Below, piece by piece: positions 26,701 to 34,551 of a stretch of 64,000 nucleotides of DNA (positions are counted from its first letter, which is position 1; each line of letters opens with the position of its first letter). Position numbers and translations under genes: made by a program. Source of the DNA: Phenylobacterium kunshanense (GTDB taxonomy: Bacteria; Pseudomonadota; Alphaproteobacteria; Caulobacterales; Caulobacteraceae). Location: the NCBI RefSeq assembly GCF_003254525.1, contig NZ_QFYS01000011.1, forward strand, positions 57,752 through 121,751, given 5' to 3'. Below the pieces are notes generated by a model. That model did no database searches and had not been told where the DNA came from. It saw only the letters and a program-made list of their open reading frames with translations.

Positions 26701-26822
26701 TGCGCTTCCTTGGGTGTCGGCTCGCGCGGCGACGCTGGCGTCGCGGCGAGCGCGCCCGGTCCTACCGCGAGACTGAGCACCGCGCAGGCCAACAGACCTG
26801 CGCGCCAAGCCCGGGGCGCCAT
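23778..26822 (-). CDS. Exported TPR-repeat CHAT-domain (caspase-like) protein
   Basis: 1014 residues. A signal peptide (about 1-26, ending L-A-A-T-P) precedes roughly nine to ten tandem tetratricopeptide-like repeats (about 90-460, recurrent E-A-E-P-L-x-R-x-A-L), a variable helical segment, then a C-terminal CHAT domain (about 720-1010). The predicted dyad is His858 in I-A-T-H-G-L-L and Cys909 in L-S-A-C-N-T-A-G-G, intact for a caspase/separase-type cysteine protease. An A-L-L-V-S-H-W segment matches the end of the CHAT fold. TPR-CHAT proteins may sense a partner via the repeats and cleave a target. An exported version suggests an envelope role. It is transcribed with the LuxR gene upstream (36-bp gap). 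Confidence 0.87.
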   Translation of the reverse strand: MAPRAWRAGLLACAVLSLAVGPGALAATPASPREPTPKEAQAWKSLVDQAETARSAGRWRELEKLTRRRAAIEEKTFGPEAAVTVASWSWIGQALVRQDREAEAEPFYRRALETNRRTLGEAHPQTLLALTNLAGVLERLGRFGEAEPLRRSLHATTQKMFGPRSAEAAAAAVALGDVLRASARPTEAEPLYRLALEIDTRLYGEADPRIAADLGALAAALDDLGRHVEAETLHRRSLTLRRAAFGERDAATAQAYARVAANLDAQGRHAEAEPLHRTALAIDRDVRGQSHPATAADAAALGANLSAQGRTREAEPFLRKALAVRRQVLGERHADTGASYGALADNLAARGQLRAAEAHHRRALEILRAARGERDPATASAYAALAGTLSARGRHAQAEPWLRRTLEIRREVLGEKHPATAKAFEALASNQQRLAAYAPAEDLASQAVASIRARRSENLRVSGSDGEAAIRRVRADPGAEAEPVFRRYLQTAWLAAQGRPADLPRLRAKAFTVAQELEVSPAARALALTTARAAVSRQDAARQARLREDLAGQVRQIEQQLVRALPQGDPGKAARVGAALDAVGRELADLDARLQRSNPRYAELASPPPLSVTQAQARLRPGEGLLLVTPAGEDVHVFAVSRTRIAWNRISGGASNLEARVRTLRCQVDDQACGRAAPEGRLPAFDLQAAHALYRDLLVPVEDAFAGVNRLYVTMTGPLAGLPLGLLPTEASPSSGGNAALGATTWLADRYALTTLPSVASLRAGGPARRPASQRWTFVGFGDPSLTGPAPGARRLADPTMLRSAYPPLPGTANELRAMARTLGASPSALRLGSRATEAAIKASPDIAHAGVIAIATHGLLSRELDGVSEPGLVLTPPSKATAQDDGVLTASEAAALELSADWVILSACNTAGGDGAPGADSLSGLARAFLYAGARALLVSHWRVFDDSTAALTVQTLAVQRANPQLTKAQALQRAMRIVRTGRLPDNTTLPGWRPEWAHPAYWAPFVVIAAGE

Positions 26823-26858
26823 GCTCCCGTCCTTCTACGAATCTCCCACGCGGTAAGC

Positions 26859-27689
26859 TTACTCGCTCGGCGGCCGCGTGCGCATGGGACCCGACGCCGC
26901 GTTGCCGGAACTTCCGCCGATGTAGCCGAGGGTCGCAGCGCGCTGGATCGCCTGGGACCGACCGCCCACCCGCAGCTTTCGGGCCGCGTTGGTCACATGG
27001 AAGCGCACTGTCGGCAGCGAGATGTCGACGATCGCGCTGATCTCGGCGTCGGTCTTTCCGGCCGCAGCCCACTTCAGGCACTGGATTTCACGGCGGGTGA
27101 GCCGGGGCGGCGCCTCGCCCTCGCCGGCCATCGCCTCCCCGTAGGTGGCCACGAACCGCAGGGCCAGCAGGTGCAGCTCGCCCGCGTGGCGGTCGAACGC
27201 CGATTCCACATCGAACTCGGGATCGGCGGTGGCCCAGACCACCGCCCCGATCACGCCCCCGGGCAGATAGGCGGGGCAGACGATCGCCGCGCCGACGCCG
27301 TAGGTTTCCACAGGGCCTTCGGCGTTGACCGCATCGAGGGCGCGGCTTGGTCGCCAGGTGCCGAAGCCGGCGCCGGAGAAGTGGAAGGGCTCGGAACAGG
27401 CGCGGGAGGCGTGGATAAAGGCGGCCCGCAGCGCGAAGCCGTGATCCTCCCAGTAGCGCAGACTGGGATCGACCCAGCGGAAGAGGGTTTCCGCCAGGGG
27501 CCGGCCATCGGCGCCGACCGGAGGTACGGCCGACGAGATGTCGGCCGCGACTGCAACGAAGGGCAACCCGATGCGCGCGCCGGCGTCGGCGATCTCGTGC
27601 GCCAGCGCCTCGGCGGCGGCGAGGGCGACTTGGTCGGGTGCGGCGGCCGTCACGTCAGCAGGCCCTATCACTTCCACTAGCTTGTTCAC
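26859..27689 (-). CDS. LuxR-family transcriptional regulator
   Basis: About 276 residues from GTG 27689; start uncertain (TTG at 27707 or GTG at 27677 also fit). The C-terminal LuxR/GerE DNA-binding helix-turn-helix is clear: L-T-R-R-E-I-Q-C-L-K-W-A-A-A-G-K-T (about 195-212) and V-D-I-S-L-P-T-V-R-F-H-V-T-N-A-A-R-K-L (about 220-240). The N-terminal part resembles an autoinducer-binding fold in length and spacing (W-V-D-P-S-L-R-Y-W), so it may sense an acyl-homoserine-lactone-like or aromatic ligand; no synthase gene is in the window. It is divergent from the TonB receptor gene and upstream of the CHAT gene. Confidence 0.75.
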   Translation of the reverse strand: MNKLVEVIGPADVTAAAPDQVALAAAEALAHEIADAGARIGLPFVAVAADISSAVPPVGADGRPLAETLFRWVDPSLRYWEDHGFALRAAFIHASRACSEPFHFSGAGFGTWRPSRALDAVNAEGPVETYGVGAAIVCPAYLPGGVIGAVVWATADPEFDVESAFDRHAGELHLLALRFVATYGEAMAGEGEAPPRLTRREIQCLKWAAAGKTDAEISAIVDISLPTVRFHVTNAARKLRVGGRSQAIQRAATLGYIGGSSGNAASGPMRTRPPSE

Positions 27690-27772
27690 TGCGGCGCGGG
27701 TCCGCAAGCTTGCGCTTCGGCCGGATTATAGGGTCCGACAAGAACGACAAGTCGTCCGTAAGGGGAGGAACA

Positions 27773-30142
27773 ATGCAGTATCTCAAAGCGACGGCGTCCA
27801 GCGCCGTGCTGGCGTTTGCCTGCGCGGCGGCCGCGCCGGCCCTGGCGCAGACCGAAGTCGCGGAGGTCGAGGCGGTTATCGTCACCGCTCAGAAGCGGGA
27901 GCAGAACCTCCAGGACGTTCCGATCGTCGTGAACGTGGTGTCGGGCCAGCAGCTTCAGGACGCCGGTGTCCGGGACGTGAAGGACCTGCAGGTCCTGACC
28001 CCGGGCCTCAGCGTCACCTCGTCCAGCGGCGGGGCCCAGACCTCGATCCGCATCCGCGGCGTCGGCACCATCGGCGACAACGCCGGCCTGGAATCGTCGG
28101 TCGGCACGGTGATCGACGGCGTGTACCGCGCGCGCAGCGGCGTTGCGTTTGGCGACCTCGGCGAGCTGGAGCGCATCGAGGTGCTGAAGGGGCCGCAGGG
28201 CACCGTTTTCGGCAAGAACACCTCAGCCGGCGTGATCAACGTCATCACCAAGGCGCCTGAGTTCGAATTCCACGCCGAGGGCGAACTCACCGCCGGCAAC
28301 CACGACCAGCGCGGCATCGCGGCCAGCGTCACCGGACCGCTGAGCGAGACGGTGGCCGCCCGCCTGTTCATCGCCAAGCGCGATCGGGACGGCTACTACA
28401 CCGTCCGCAACGGCGCGGGCCCCAGCACGCAGGGCGACAACGACGACCAGGACGTCTTCACCGTGCGCGGCCAGCTCTCCTGGCTGCCTACCGACGCGCT
28501 GACGTTCCGGTTCATGGCCGACTACACCAAGCGCGACGAGCACTGCTGCCTGGATGTCACCACCTTCGTCGGCGGCACGGGCGCGATCATCGACGCCCTG
28601 GCGGCGGATGCGGGCCTGGGCCGGCCGGCTGATCCGTTCAGCCGGATCGCCTATGCGAACCGGGAATCCAGCCAGGAGCTCAAGGACAAGGGCGTCTCGC
28701 TCCAGGCGGACTGGGAGATCAACGACGACCTGACCCTGACCTCGATCACCGCCTGGCGCGACTGGTCCAACGTCCAGGGCAACGACATCGACTTCTCGTC
28801 CGCCGACCTGTGGTACCGGCCGTTCGATGGCCAGACCTACAGCAAGTTCGAGGTCTTCTCGCAGGAGACCCGGCTGGCGGGGACGGCGGGTCCGCTCGAC
28901 TGGATGGTCGGCGCCTACTACTCGGACGAACAGCTCGACGCCAAGAACTTCACCCCCTACGGCACGTCGTACGAGACGTACTTCGGCCTGCTGCTGTCTT
29001 CGGGCGCCAATCCCAATACTGTCTCGCTGCTCACGGGCCTGCCTGCGGGTACGAACTACGTGCCGGGTCAGGGGCCGCTCGACACCTTCGATCACAGCAA
29101 TACCGGCTGGGCGCTGTTCACCAACAACACCTGGCGGATCGCCGAGGGCCTCGATCTGACGTTCGGCCTTCGCTACAGCGACGACACCAAGAAGGTGTTC
29201 TCGCAGTATCGGAACACCGCGCCCGGCCTGGCCTGCGCCGCCGCGATCGCCCGGCCGATCCCGGCCGCCGCCCGCGCCGCGCTGTGCGCTCCCGGGTCGG
29301 ATCCGGCGTTCAACAACGTCGACACCCGGCAGAAGCGTAGCGAGGACCGCCTCGGCGGCACGGCCAAGCTCAGCTACCGGATCAATCCGGACCTGATGAC
29401 CTATGTGTCGTACGCTTCCAGCCACAAGAGCGGCGGCTTCAACCTCGACCGTGCGCGCCTGAGCGCGGGGGTCATCAACACCGACACCAGTTTCCCGGCC
29501 GAGACGGTCGAGAGCTGGGAGGCGGGCTTCAAGAGCCAGCTCTTCGATCGCCGCCTGACGCTGAACGCCGCGGCCTTCGACCAGACGTTCAAGAACTTCC
29601 AGCTCAACACCTTCACCGGCATCAGCTTCGTGGTCGCCTCGATCCCGAAGGTGACGTCCAAGGGCGTGGACATGGACCTGGTGTGGCGGACCCCGGTGCC
29701 GGGCCTGACCACCACGGGCGGCGTGACGTATGCGGTCACCCAGTACGGAAACTTCGTGCCGGGCCCAGGGGTCGGCCCGCGCCTGCCGGGCTCGCGGCTG
29801 GGCTACGCCCCGCTGTGGTCGGCGTCGTGGTCGGCGGCCTACGAGAACGACATCGGCTCGAACCTGAAGCTGCGGGCCAGCCTCTCGGGCCGCTACACCT
29901 CGGCCTACAACACCGGCTCCAACCTCGACCCGGCGAAGATCCAGAAGGAGCTGACGCTGTGGAACGGGCGCGTCGGCGTCGGCACGGCGGACGACCGCTG
30001 GATGCTGGAGCTGTGGGCCCAGAACCTGACGAACGAGGACTACTACCAGGTGGTGGTGGACCAGCCGCTCCAGTCGGGCACCTTTGCAGCCTTCCTCGGC
30101 GCCCCGCGCACGTGGGGCGTCACCCTTCGGTCGCGGTTCTAG
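27773..30142 (+). CDS. TonB-dependent receptor, first gene of an acyl-CoA dehydrogenase operon
   Basis: 789 residues from ATG 27773 with GGGGAGG at 27762-27768. Signal peptide about 1-25 (ending A-L-A-Q-T), TonB-box-like V-I-V-T-A-Q-K-R, a plug domain (about 50-160) with R-I-R-G-V-G-T and G-P-Q-G-T-V-F-G-K-N-T-S-A-G-V-I-N-V, then a beta-barrel ending in R-S-R-F. This subfamily (A-Q-K-R-x-x-N-L-Q-D-V-P) is abundant in sphingomonads and Caulobacterales, where it imports diverse lipophilic or carbohydrate ligands. The acyl-CoA dehydrogenase gene 16 bp downstream suggests a lipid-like or steroid-type substrate, an inference only. Confidence 0.93.
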   Translation: MQYLKATASSAVLAFACAAAAPALAQTEVAEVEAVIVTAQKREQNLQDVPIVVNVVSGQQLQDAGVRDVKDLQVLTPGLSVTSSSGGAQTSIRIRGVGTIGDNAGLESSVGTVIDGVYRARSGVAFGDLGELERIEVLKGPQGTVFGKNTSAGVINVITKAPEFEFHAEGELTAGNHDQRGIAASVTGPLSETVAARLFIAKRDRDGYYTVRNGAGPSTQGDNDDQDVFTVRGQLSWLPTDALTFRFMADYTKRDEHCCLDVTTFVGGTGAIIDALAADAGLGRPADPFSRIAYANRESSQELKDKGVSLQADWEINDDLTLTSITAWRDWSNVQGNDIDFSSADLWYRPFDGQTYSKFEVFSQETRLAGTAGPLDWMVGAYYSDEQLDAKNFTPYGTSYETYFGLLLSSGANPNTVSLLTGLPAGTNYVPGQGPLDTFDHSNTGWALFTNNTWRIAEGLDLTFGLRYSDDTKKVFSQYRNTAPGLACAAAIARPIPAAARAALCAPGSDPAFNNVDTRQKRSEDRLGGTAKLSYRINPDLMTYVSYASSHKSGGFNLDRARLSAGVINTDTSFPAETVESWEAGFKSQLFDRRLTLNAAAFDQTFKNFQLNTFTGISFVVASIPKVTSKGVDMDLVWRTPVPGLTTTGGVTYAVTQYGNFVPGPGVGPRLPGSRLGYAPLWSASWSAAYENDIGSNLKLRASLSGRYTSAYNTGSNLDPAKIQKELTLWNGRVGVGTADDRWMLELWAQNLTNEDYYQVVVDQPLQSGTFAAFLGAPRTWGVTLRSRF

Positions 30143-30157
30143 ACGGAGAAAGTCGTA

Positions 30158-31339
30158 GTGGACCTGGAGCTTACCAAAGAGGATCTGGCGTTCCGCGATG
30201 AGGTTCGCGCCTTCATCGAGGCTAACCTCACGCCCGAGCTCCAGGTCGCTGGCCGCCGTCTGACGAGCGTCTTCTGCGAACCGCGCTACAGCCTGCCCTG
30301 GCAGAAGATCCTGCATGCGCGGGGCTGGGCCGCGCCGGCTTGGCCCAAGGAATACGGCGGGCCAGGCTGGAACGAGGTGCAGCGCGCGATCTTCGCGGCC
30401 GAATGTGCGCGGGCGGGGACTCCCTCGCTCTCGCCCATGGGCCTGAAGATGGTGGGGCCGGTGATCATGGGCTTCGGTACGCCCGAGCAGAAGGCCTATT
30501 ACCTTCCGCGCATCCTGGCGGGCGAGGACTACTGGTGCCAGGGCTATTCCGAGCCAGGCTCGGGCTCGGACCTCGCTTCGCTGCAGCTTCGGGCCGTAAG
30601 TGACGGAGATCACTACGTTCTTGATGGGTCGAAAATCTGGACGACCCACGCCCATCACGCCAACCGAATGTTCTGCCTGGTGCGGACGTCCACCGAGGGC
30701 AAGGCGCAGCAGGGGATCACCTTCCTGCTTTTGGAGATGAACACCCCCGGGATCAGCGTGAAGCCGATCATCACCCTGGCCGGCGAGCACGAGGTGAATC
30801 AGGTGTTCTTCGACGGGGTGCGGGTGCCCAAGGCGAACCGCATCGGCCAGGAGAACCAGGGGTGGACGGTCGCCAAGTACCTGCTCGAGTTCGAGCGGGG
30901 CGGTGGTTCTGCTCCCGGCCTGTTCGTCGGGCTGGAGCGGGCGCAGGCGATCGCCGAGACCGCCGACGGTGACGACCGCTGGCACCGCCGGCGTCTGGCC
31001 GAGGCGGAGATCGCGGTGGCCGCGATCGACATGTCGGAGCGGCGGGTCCTGTCCGAATTGGCCAGTGGCAAGAATCCGGGGCCGGCGTCTTCGATGCTGA
31101 AGATCAACGGCACCGAGGCGATGCAGCGGATCGACGAGATCTCGATCGCGGCGCTGGGCGACTACGCCCACGTCGATCAGATGGACGCGCGCGAGCCGGG
31201 TTCGAACATCCCGCCGATCGGGCCCGAGGAAGGGCTGACCGCGATGCCGCGGTATCTGAACAATCGCGCGGCTTCGATCTATGGTGGATCCAACGAGATC
31301 CAAAGGGACATCATCGCCCGCCTCGTGCTCGGGCTATGA
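30158..31339 (+). CDS. Acyl-CoA dehydrogenase family protein
   Basis: 393 residues from a GTG at 30158 (AGACGGAGAAAG upstream). Family signals are present: W-C-Q-G-Y-S-E-P-G-S-G-S-D-L-A (about 122-136) for FAD/substrate binding, K-I-W-T-T-H-A at about 158, a C-terminal I-Y-G-G-S-N-E-I-Q-R-D-I near residue 374. The usual catalytic Glu position is not obvious from reading. FAD-dependent enzymes of this type introduce a double bond in acyl-CoA; the sequence is closest to the FadE-like group used in steroid/branched-chain degradation, a tentative assignment. It follows the TonB receptor by 15 bp and precedes the MerR gene by 13 bp. Confidence 0.88.
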   Translation: MDLELTKEDLAFRDEVRAFIEANLTPELQVAGRRLTSVFCEPRYSLPWQKILHARGWAAPAWPKEYGGPGWNEVQRAIFAAECARAGTPSLSPMGLKMVGPVIMGFGTPEQKAYYLPRILAGEDYWCQGYSEPGSGSDLASLQLRAVSDGDHYVLDGSKIWTTHAHHANRMFCLVRTSTEGKAQQGITFLLLEMNTPGISVKPIITLAGEHEVNQVFFDGVRVPKANRIGQENQGWTVAKYLLEFERGGGSAPGLFVGLERAQAIAETADGDDRWHRRRLAEAEIAVAAIDMSERRVLSELASGKNPGPASSMLKINGTEAMQRIDEISIAALGDYAHVDQMDAREPGSNIPPIGPEEGLTAMPRYLNNRAASIYGGSNEIQRDIIARLVLGL

Positions 31340-31352
31340 GGAGGAAAGACGC

Positions 31353-31772
31353 ATGACCAGCCTGCTCGGCCTGCGCCGGCCGCCGTTCCGGACCTATTCG
31401 ATCACCCAGCTTTGCCGCGAGTTCGGCGCCACGCCGCGCGCCCTGCGCTTCTATGAGGAGCAGGGCCTGCTTTCGCCGGCGCGGCGGGACACGGCCCGCG
31501 TCTACTCCTACCGGGATCGCGCGCGGCTGCAGCTCATCATGCGGGGCCGACGGGTCGGCCTCTCGATCGCGGAGATCCGCGACATCCTCGATACCTACGA
31601 GGAGGAGGGCGCGGCCGCCCAGGACGCTGAAGCGCTGCGGATTCACAAGAAGCGGGTGGCCCAGCTCGAGGCCCAGCGCCAGGACGTGGAGGATGCGATC
31701 AAGGCGCTGGAGGACGCGGCTGCGCGCCTGGAGCGGAAGTACCCCGAGGCGGTGCGGGCTCTGGACTCCTGA
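31353..31772 (+). CDS. MerR-family transcriptional regulator
   Basis: 139 residues; ATG 31353 preceded by GAGGAGG. A MerR DNA-binding domain occupies about residues 15-85 with I-T-Q-L-C-R-E-F-G-A-T-P-R-A-L-R-F-Y-E-E-Q-G-L-L; the rest is a coiled coil (about 95-135, E-A-Q-R-Q-D-V-E-D-A-I). No effector-binding cysteines or ligand domain are present. Similar proteins regulate beta-oxidation and acyl-CoA dehydrogenase operons; here it is the last gene of the TonB receptor / acyl-CoA dehydrogenase operon (13-bp gap), so autoregulation of that operon is plausible. Confidence 0.88.
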   Translation: MTSLLGLRRPPFRTYSITQLCREFGATPRALRFYEEQGLLSPARRDTARVYSYRDRARLQLIMRGRRVGLSIAEIRDILDTYEEEGAAAQDAEALRIHKKRVAQLEAQRQDVEDAIKALEDAAARLERKYPEAVRALDS

Positions 31773-31796
31773 CGGCCAACGGCCGCCCCGGCGGCG

Positions 31797-32492
31797 TCAG
31801 ACGTCGATCCAGGCTTCGAATGAGCGGCTTAGCACCGGCGGCGGCGCGGGCAGGGGTGCGCGGATCGTGAACGTTGCGCCGCCGTCCGTCTGGGCGGACA
31901 GGCTGCCCCGCAGGTCGCGGATGATCGCGGCGATGATCGACATGCCAAGCCCGCCGGGCCGGCCATCGCCTAGCCCCTTGCCCTCGTCCGACACGGTGAG
32001 GATCAGGTCGGAGCCGTCGCGCCTCGCCGTCACGGTGAGACGGCCGCCCGGTTGGCCGGCATAGGCGTGCTTGGCGGCGTTGATGGCGATCTCGTTGATC
32101 GCGATTCCCAGCTGCTGGGCCATGTCGCCGGGAACGCTGGTCGCGTCGGCGGTGATCGAGACGCGCAGGCCCGTGGTGGCCGCGATGGCGTCGCCCAGGC
32201 CTATGAGGAACGGGCGCAGCTCGATGGTCGGCTTGTCGGCGTGCTCGTAGAGATACCGATGAAGCTCGCCCACCGCCACGAGGCGGGCGCGGCTCGCTTC
32301 CAGCGCCGCCTGAGCCAGCGGGTCGCGAGCCCGGAGTTGCTCGAACACCAGCATGTCCGCCGCCAGCTGCAGGCTGTTGGCGATGCGGTGGTTCAGTTCC
32401 TGGATCTGGCGTTCCTGACTGGCCAGGCGCGCGCGCGCTCGAGTGAGTTCTCGGGCCAGTCCGGTGTCGTTGGTCGCGGCGCTTGCGAGCAT
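31797..32492 (-). CDS. Soluble HisKA_2-type sensor histidine kinase
   Basis: 231 residues. A coiled N-terminus leads to the phospho-acceptor His35 in Q-E-L-N-H-R-I-A-N-S-L-Q, followed by an ATPase domain with N-E-I-A-I-N-A-A-K-H (N box, about 145) and D-E-G-K-G-L-G-D-G-R-P-G-G-L-G-M (G boxes, about 180-195). There is no sensor domain or membrane segment, so input must come from a partner protein. HisKA_2/HWE kinases in alphaproteobacteria often feed general-stress or cell-cycle pathways. Upstream lie a perfect CtrA site (32656-32670) and a GGAAC-N17-GGTT element; a response regulator is not adjacent. Confidence 0.82.
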   Translation of the reverse strand: MLASAATNDTGLARELTRARARLASQERQIQELNHRIANSLQLAADMLVFEQLRARDPLAQAALEASRARLVAVGELHRYLYEHADKPTIELRPFLIGLGDAIAATTGLRVSITADATSVPGDMAQQLGIAINEIAINAAKHAYAGQPGGRLTVTARRDGSDLILTVSDEGKGLGDGRPGGLGMSIIAAIIRDLRGSLSAQTDGGATFTIRAPLPAPPPVLSRSFEAWIDV

Positions 32493-32562
32493 ATGCGCCC
32501 CCGGGGCGTTACAGTGGAGCTTGTTCCGTTGTGAGACGACGCGTTCTGCGTCGCTGTCGATG

Positions 32563-32588
32563 AACCGCCCGTCCCGGTTATCAGTTCC
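32563..32588 (-). promoter_or_regulatory. EcfG-like promoter candidate upstream of the HisKA_2 kinase
   Basis: The minus strand reads GGAAC (32588-32584), 17 bases, then GGTT (32566-32563). The general-stress sigma EcfG consensus is GGAAC with CGTT 16-17 bases away, so three of four -10 bases match. The leader would be about 70 bases to the kinase start. Confidence 0.3.
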
Positions 32589-32655
32589 GCTCTCTAAAGA
32601 CTAAATTGGGCAAAAGAACGGCGGTATCGCCACGAATACACGAGCGCCGAAAAGG

Positions 32656-32670
32656 TTAATGGAATGTTAA
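32656..32670. promoter_or_regulatory. CtrA-type site TTAA-N7-TTAA
   Basis: TTAA at 32656-32659 and TTAA at 32667-32670 are separated by exactly seven bases, the full CtrA recognition pattern of Caulobacterales. It is the only such pair I noticed in the window. It lies about 165 bp upstream of the HisKA_2 kinase start and just 3' of the amidohydrolase stop. Confidence 0.5.
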
Positions 32671-32683
32671 CGTGAATTCTCAC

Positions 32684-34342
32684 CTAAGCGCAGATAACGC
32701 CTGATCGAGACTGGGTATAGGCGCCTGAAGAATAGGCAACCTCTCCATTGACCAGCACCGTATCGACACCGCGGGCCGCGCGTACATAGCGCATGCCGTC
32801 GCCCGGCATGTCGAAGGACGGCAGCTCGGCGCCCCGGTCGATGTTGTCTGCGTCGAACACCACGATGTCGGCGGCGAGACCCTCGGCCAGGCGGCCGCGG
32901 TCCTTGAGGCCCCAGATGTCGGCGGTCTCGCTAGTCACCTTGGCGACGGCCTTCTCCAGCGAGAGATAGCGACCCTTGCGCACGAATTCGCTGAACAGGT
33001 AGCCGGTGTCGCCATAGGTGGCGAAGGAGGCGAGGTGCGCACCGCCATCGCTGGCGCCGATGTGCACCAGCGGGTGGGCCAGCATCGGGCCGATACGATC
33101 GGTGAGCTGATGTCCCTGGCTGGCGCTGAGGAAGGCCACGTCCAGGCCGTGCTCCAGCGACAGGTTGATCAGCGCCCGCGCCGGGACCTCGCCGCGCGCG
33201 GCGGCGATCTCGGACAGGGTCTTGCCGACCAGTTCGGACGGGGCGGCGTCGCCGCCGCGCACCACCAGGCGGCCCATCATCTGCTCGCCGCCGTCGGGGC
33301 CCAGGTCGGCCACCATCTTGTCGGCGGTCTCCGGGTCGCGCAGCGCGGCCAGGCGTTCGTCCAGCGGCTGGCGCAGGATGCGCACCCAGCGCGGCAGGCG
33401 GGCGAAGAACAGGCTTGGCCGCAGCAGGCTGAAGCTGATGTCGATGGGCCGGGTCTGCATCTGCGGCCAGACGCGGGCGCCGCGGGCGAAGTGCTCCTCG
33501 ACCCGGGCGATGGCGCGGGGCGCGTTGTCGGGCACGGCGGCGGTGTCGAACAGCGGCGAGAAGGTGGTGGGGATATTGTGCTTCAGGCTCAGCTCGGCGA
33601 GCTGGTCGATGCGCGCGATGGTGATGTCGGTGGCGTAGAACTCGGGCACGCACTGGAGCATGCGGCCGTATTCGCCCAACACAGCGCAGAGGGCGTCCAG
33701 CTCCTCGAACTGGGCGAAACGGCTGGGCACCGGGCGGCCGTTCTCGTCGACGTCCACGAAGCTGGTCGAGAGGCCCACGGCGCCGGCGTCCAGGCACTCG
33801 CGCAGCAGGTCCTGCATGGCCGCGATCTCATCCGGGGTCGCAGCGCGCTCCTGCGAGGCGTTCCCCATCACCCAAAGGCGGATGACGCTGTGCCCGACCA
33901 GCGGGGCGACGTTGATGGACAGGCCCTTGCGGATCGCCGCGACATAGCCGGCGAAGTCCTCCCAGCTCCACTCGAAGGCGGTGGTGAAGGCCTCGGGCGG
34001 CATCTCCTCGATCTGCTGGAACATGCCGACCACACGGCGGCGGTCGGCTGCCTTCAGCGGCGCCAGCGACAGCGAGCAGTTGCCGGGAACGATGGTGGTG
34101 ACACCGTGCTCCAGCGCCGGCCGTGCGGCGCCGTCCCAGAGCAGTTGGACGTCGAAATGGGTGTGCGGGTCGATGAACCCCGGCGCCACGACGCGGCCCG
34201 CGGCGTCGACCACCTGTCGCGCCTCGCCTTCGACCTTGCCAACGGCGGCGATCCGCCCGTCCTTCACGGCCACGTCGCCGGTGAACGCCGGAGCGCCGGT
34301 GCCGTCGACCACCAGGCCGCCCTTCACGATCACGTCGAACAT
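32684..34342 (-). CDS. D-aminoacylase-type amidohydrolase
   Basis: 552 residues. An N-terminal beta-sandwich (V-V-D-G-T-G-A-P-A-F, then P-G-F-I-D-P-H-T-H-F-D) opens a TIM-barrel amidohydrolase with the metal pair His in H-T-H (about 58-60), a later conserved His in V-G-H-S-V and the Asp of G-A-S-D-G-G-A-H (about 440). This is the N-acyl-D-amino-acid deacylase/D-aminoacylase clan; substrate specificity within it is broad, so it may hydrolyse amides, hydantoins or related ring compounds. It is the last gene of the thiolase operon, with its ATG overlapping the stop of the preceding small gene (ATGA). Confidence 0.85.
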   Translation of the reverse strand: MFDVIVKGGLVVDGTGAPAFTGDVAVKDGRIAAVGKVEGEARQVVDAAGRVVAPGFIDPHTHFDVQLLWDGAARPALEHGVTTIVPGNCSLSLAPLKAADRRRVVGMFQQIEEMPPEAFTTAFEWSWEDFAGYVAAIRKGLSINVAPLVGHSVIRLWVMGNASQERAATPDEIAAMQDLLRECLDAGAVGLSTSFVDVDENGRPVPSRFAQFEELDALCAVLGEYGRMLQCVPEFYATDITIARIDQLAELSLKHNIPTTFSPLFDTAAVPDNAPRAIARVEEHFARGARVWPQMQTRPIDISFSLLRPSLFFARLPRWVRILRQPLDERLAALRDPETADKMVADLGPDGGEQMMGRLVVRGGDAAPSELVGKTLSEIAAARGEVPARALINLSLEHGLDVAFLSASQGHQLTDRIGPMLAHPLVHIGASDGGAHLASFATYGDTGYLFSEFVRKGRYLSLEKAVAKVTSETADIWGLKDRGRLAEGLAADIVVFDADNIDRGAELPSFDMPGDGMRYVRAARGVDTVLVNGEVAYSSGAYTQSRSGVICA

Positions 34343-34551
34343 CAGCCGGTCTCCACGATCCGTCGCCAGGACTGACCCTTCAGGTCGTCAAGGCTGCCTG
34401 CCGCGCAGGCTTCCATCAGCTTGAGGCCGGTCTCCTCGTCCAGCACCACCGGGCCCTCCGACCCGTCGGGGTGGCGCAGGCGGACGAGCAATTCGGCCGA
34501 GCCGTCATGGCCGGCGACGATCTCGGCGCCGACGATGACCGCGTCATCCAA
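34342..34551 (-). CDS. Unrecognised 69-residue protein in the thiolase operon
   Basis: Starts at a TTG (34551) with no good Shine-Dalgarno, overlapping the previous small gene by eight bases, and ends in an ATGA overlap with the amidohydrolase start, which argues for translational coupling. The sequence is acidic and compact, with V-I-V-G-A-E-I-V-A-G-H-D near the start and D-D-L-K-G-Q-S-W-R at the end. No family is recognised. It and its 68-residue neighbour are sandwiched between two metabolic genes. Confidence 0.55.
   Translation of the reverse strand: MDDAVIVGAEIVAGHDGSAELLVRLRHPDGSEGPVVLDEETGLKLMEACAAGSLDDLKGQSWRRIVETG

Noticed and set aside
28223..31303. 1026-residue minus-strand frame across the TonB receptor and acyl-CoA dehydrogenase
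   Set aside because: No motifs; opposite strand of two clear genes.
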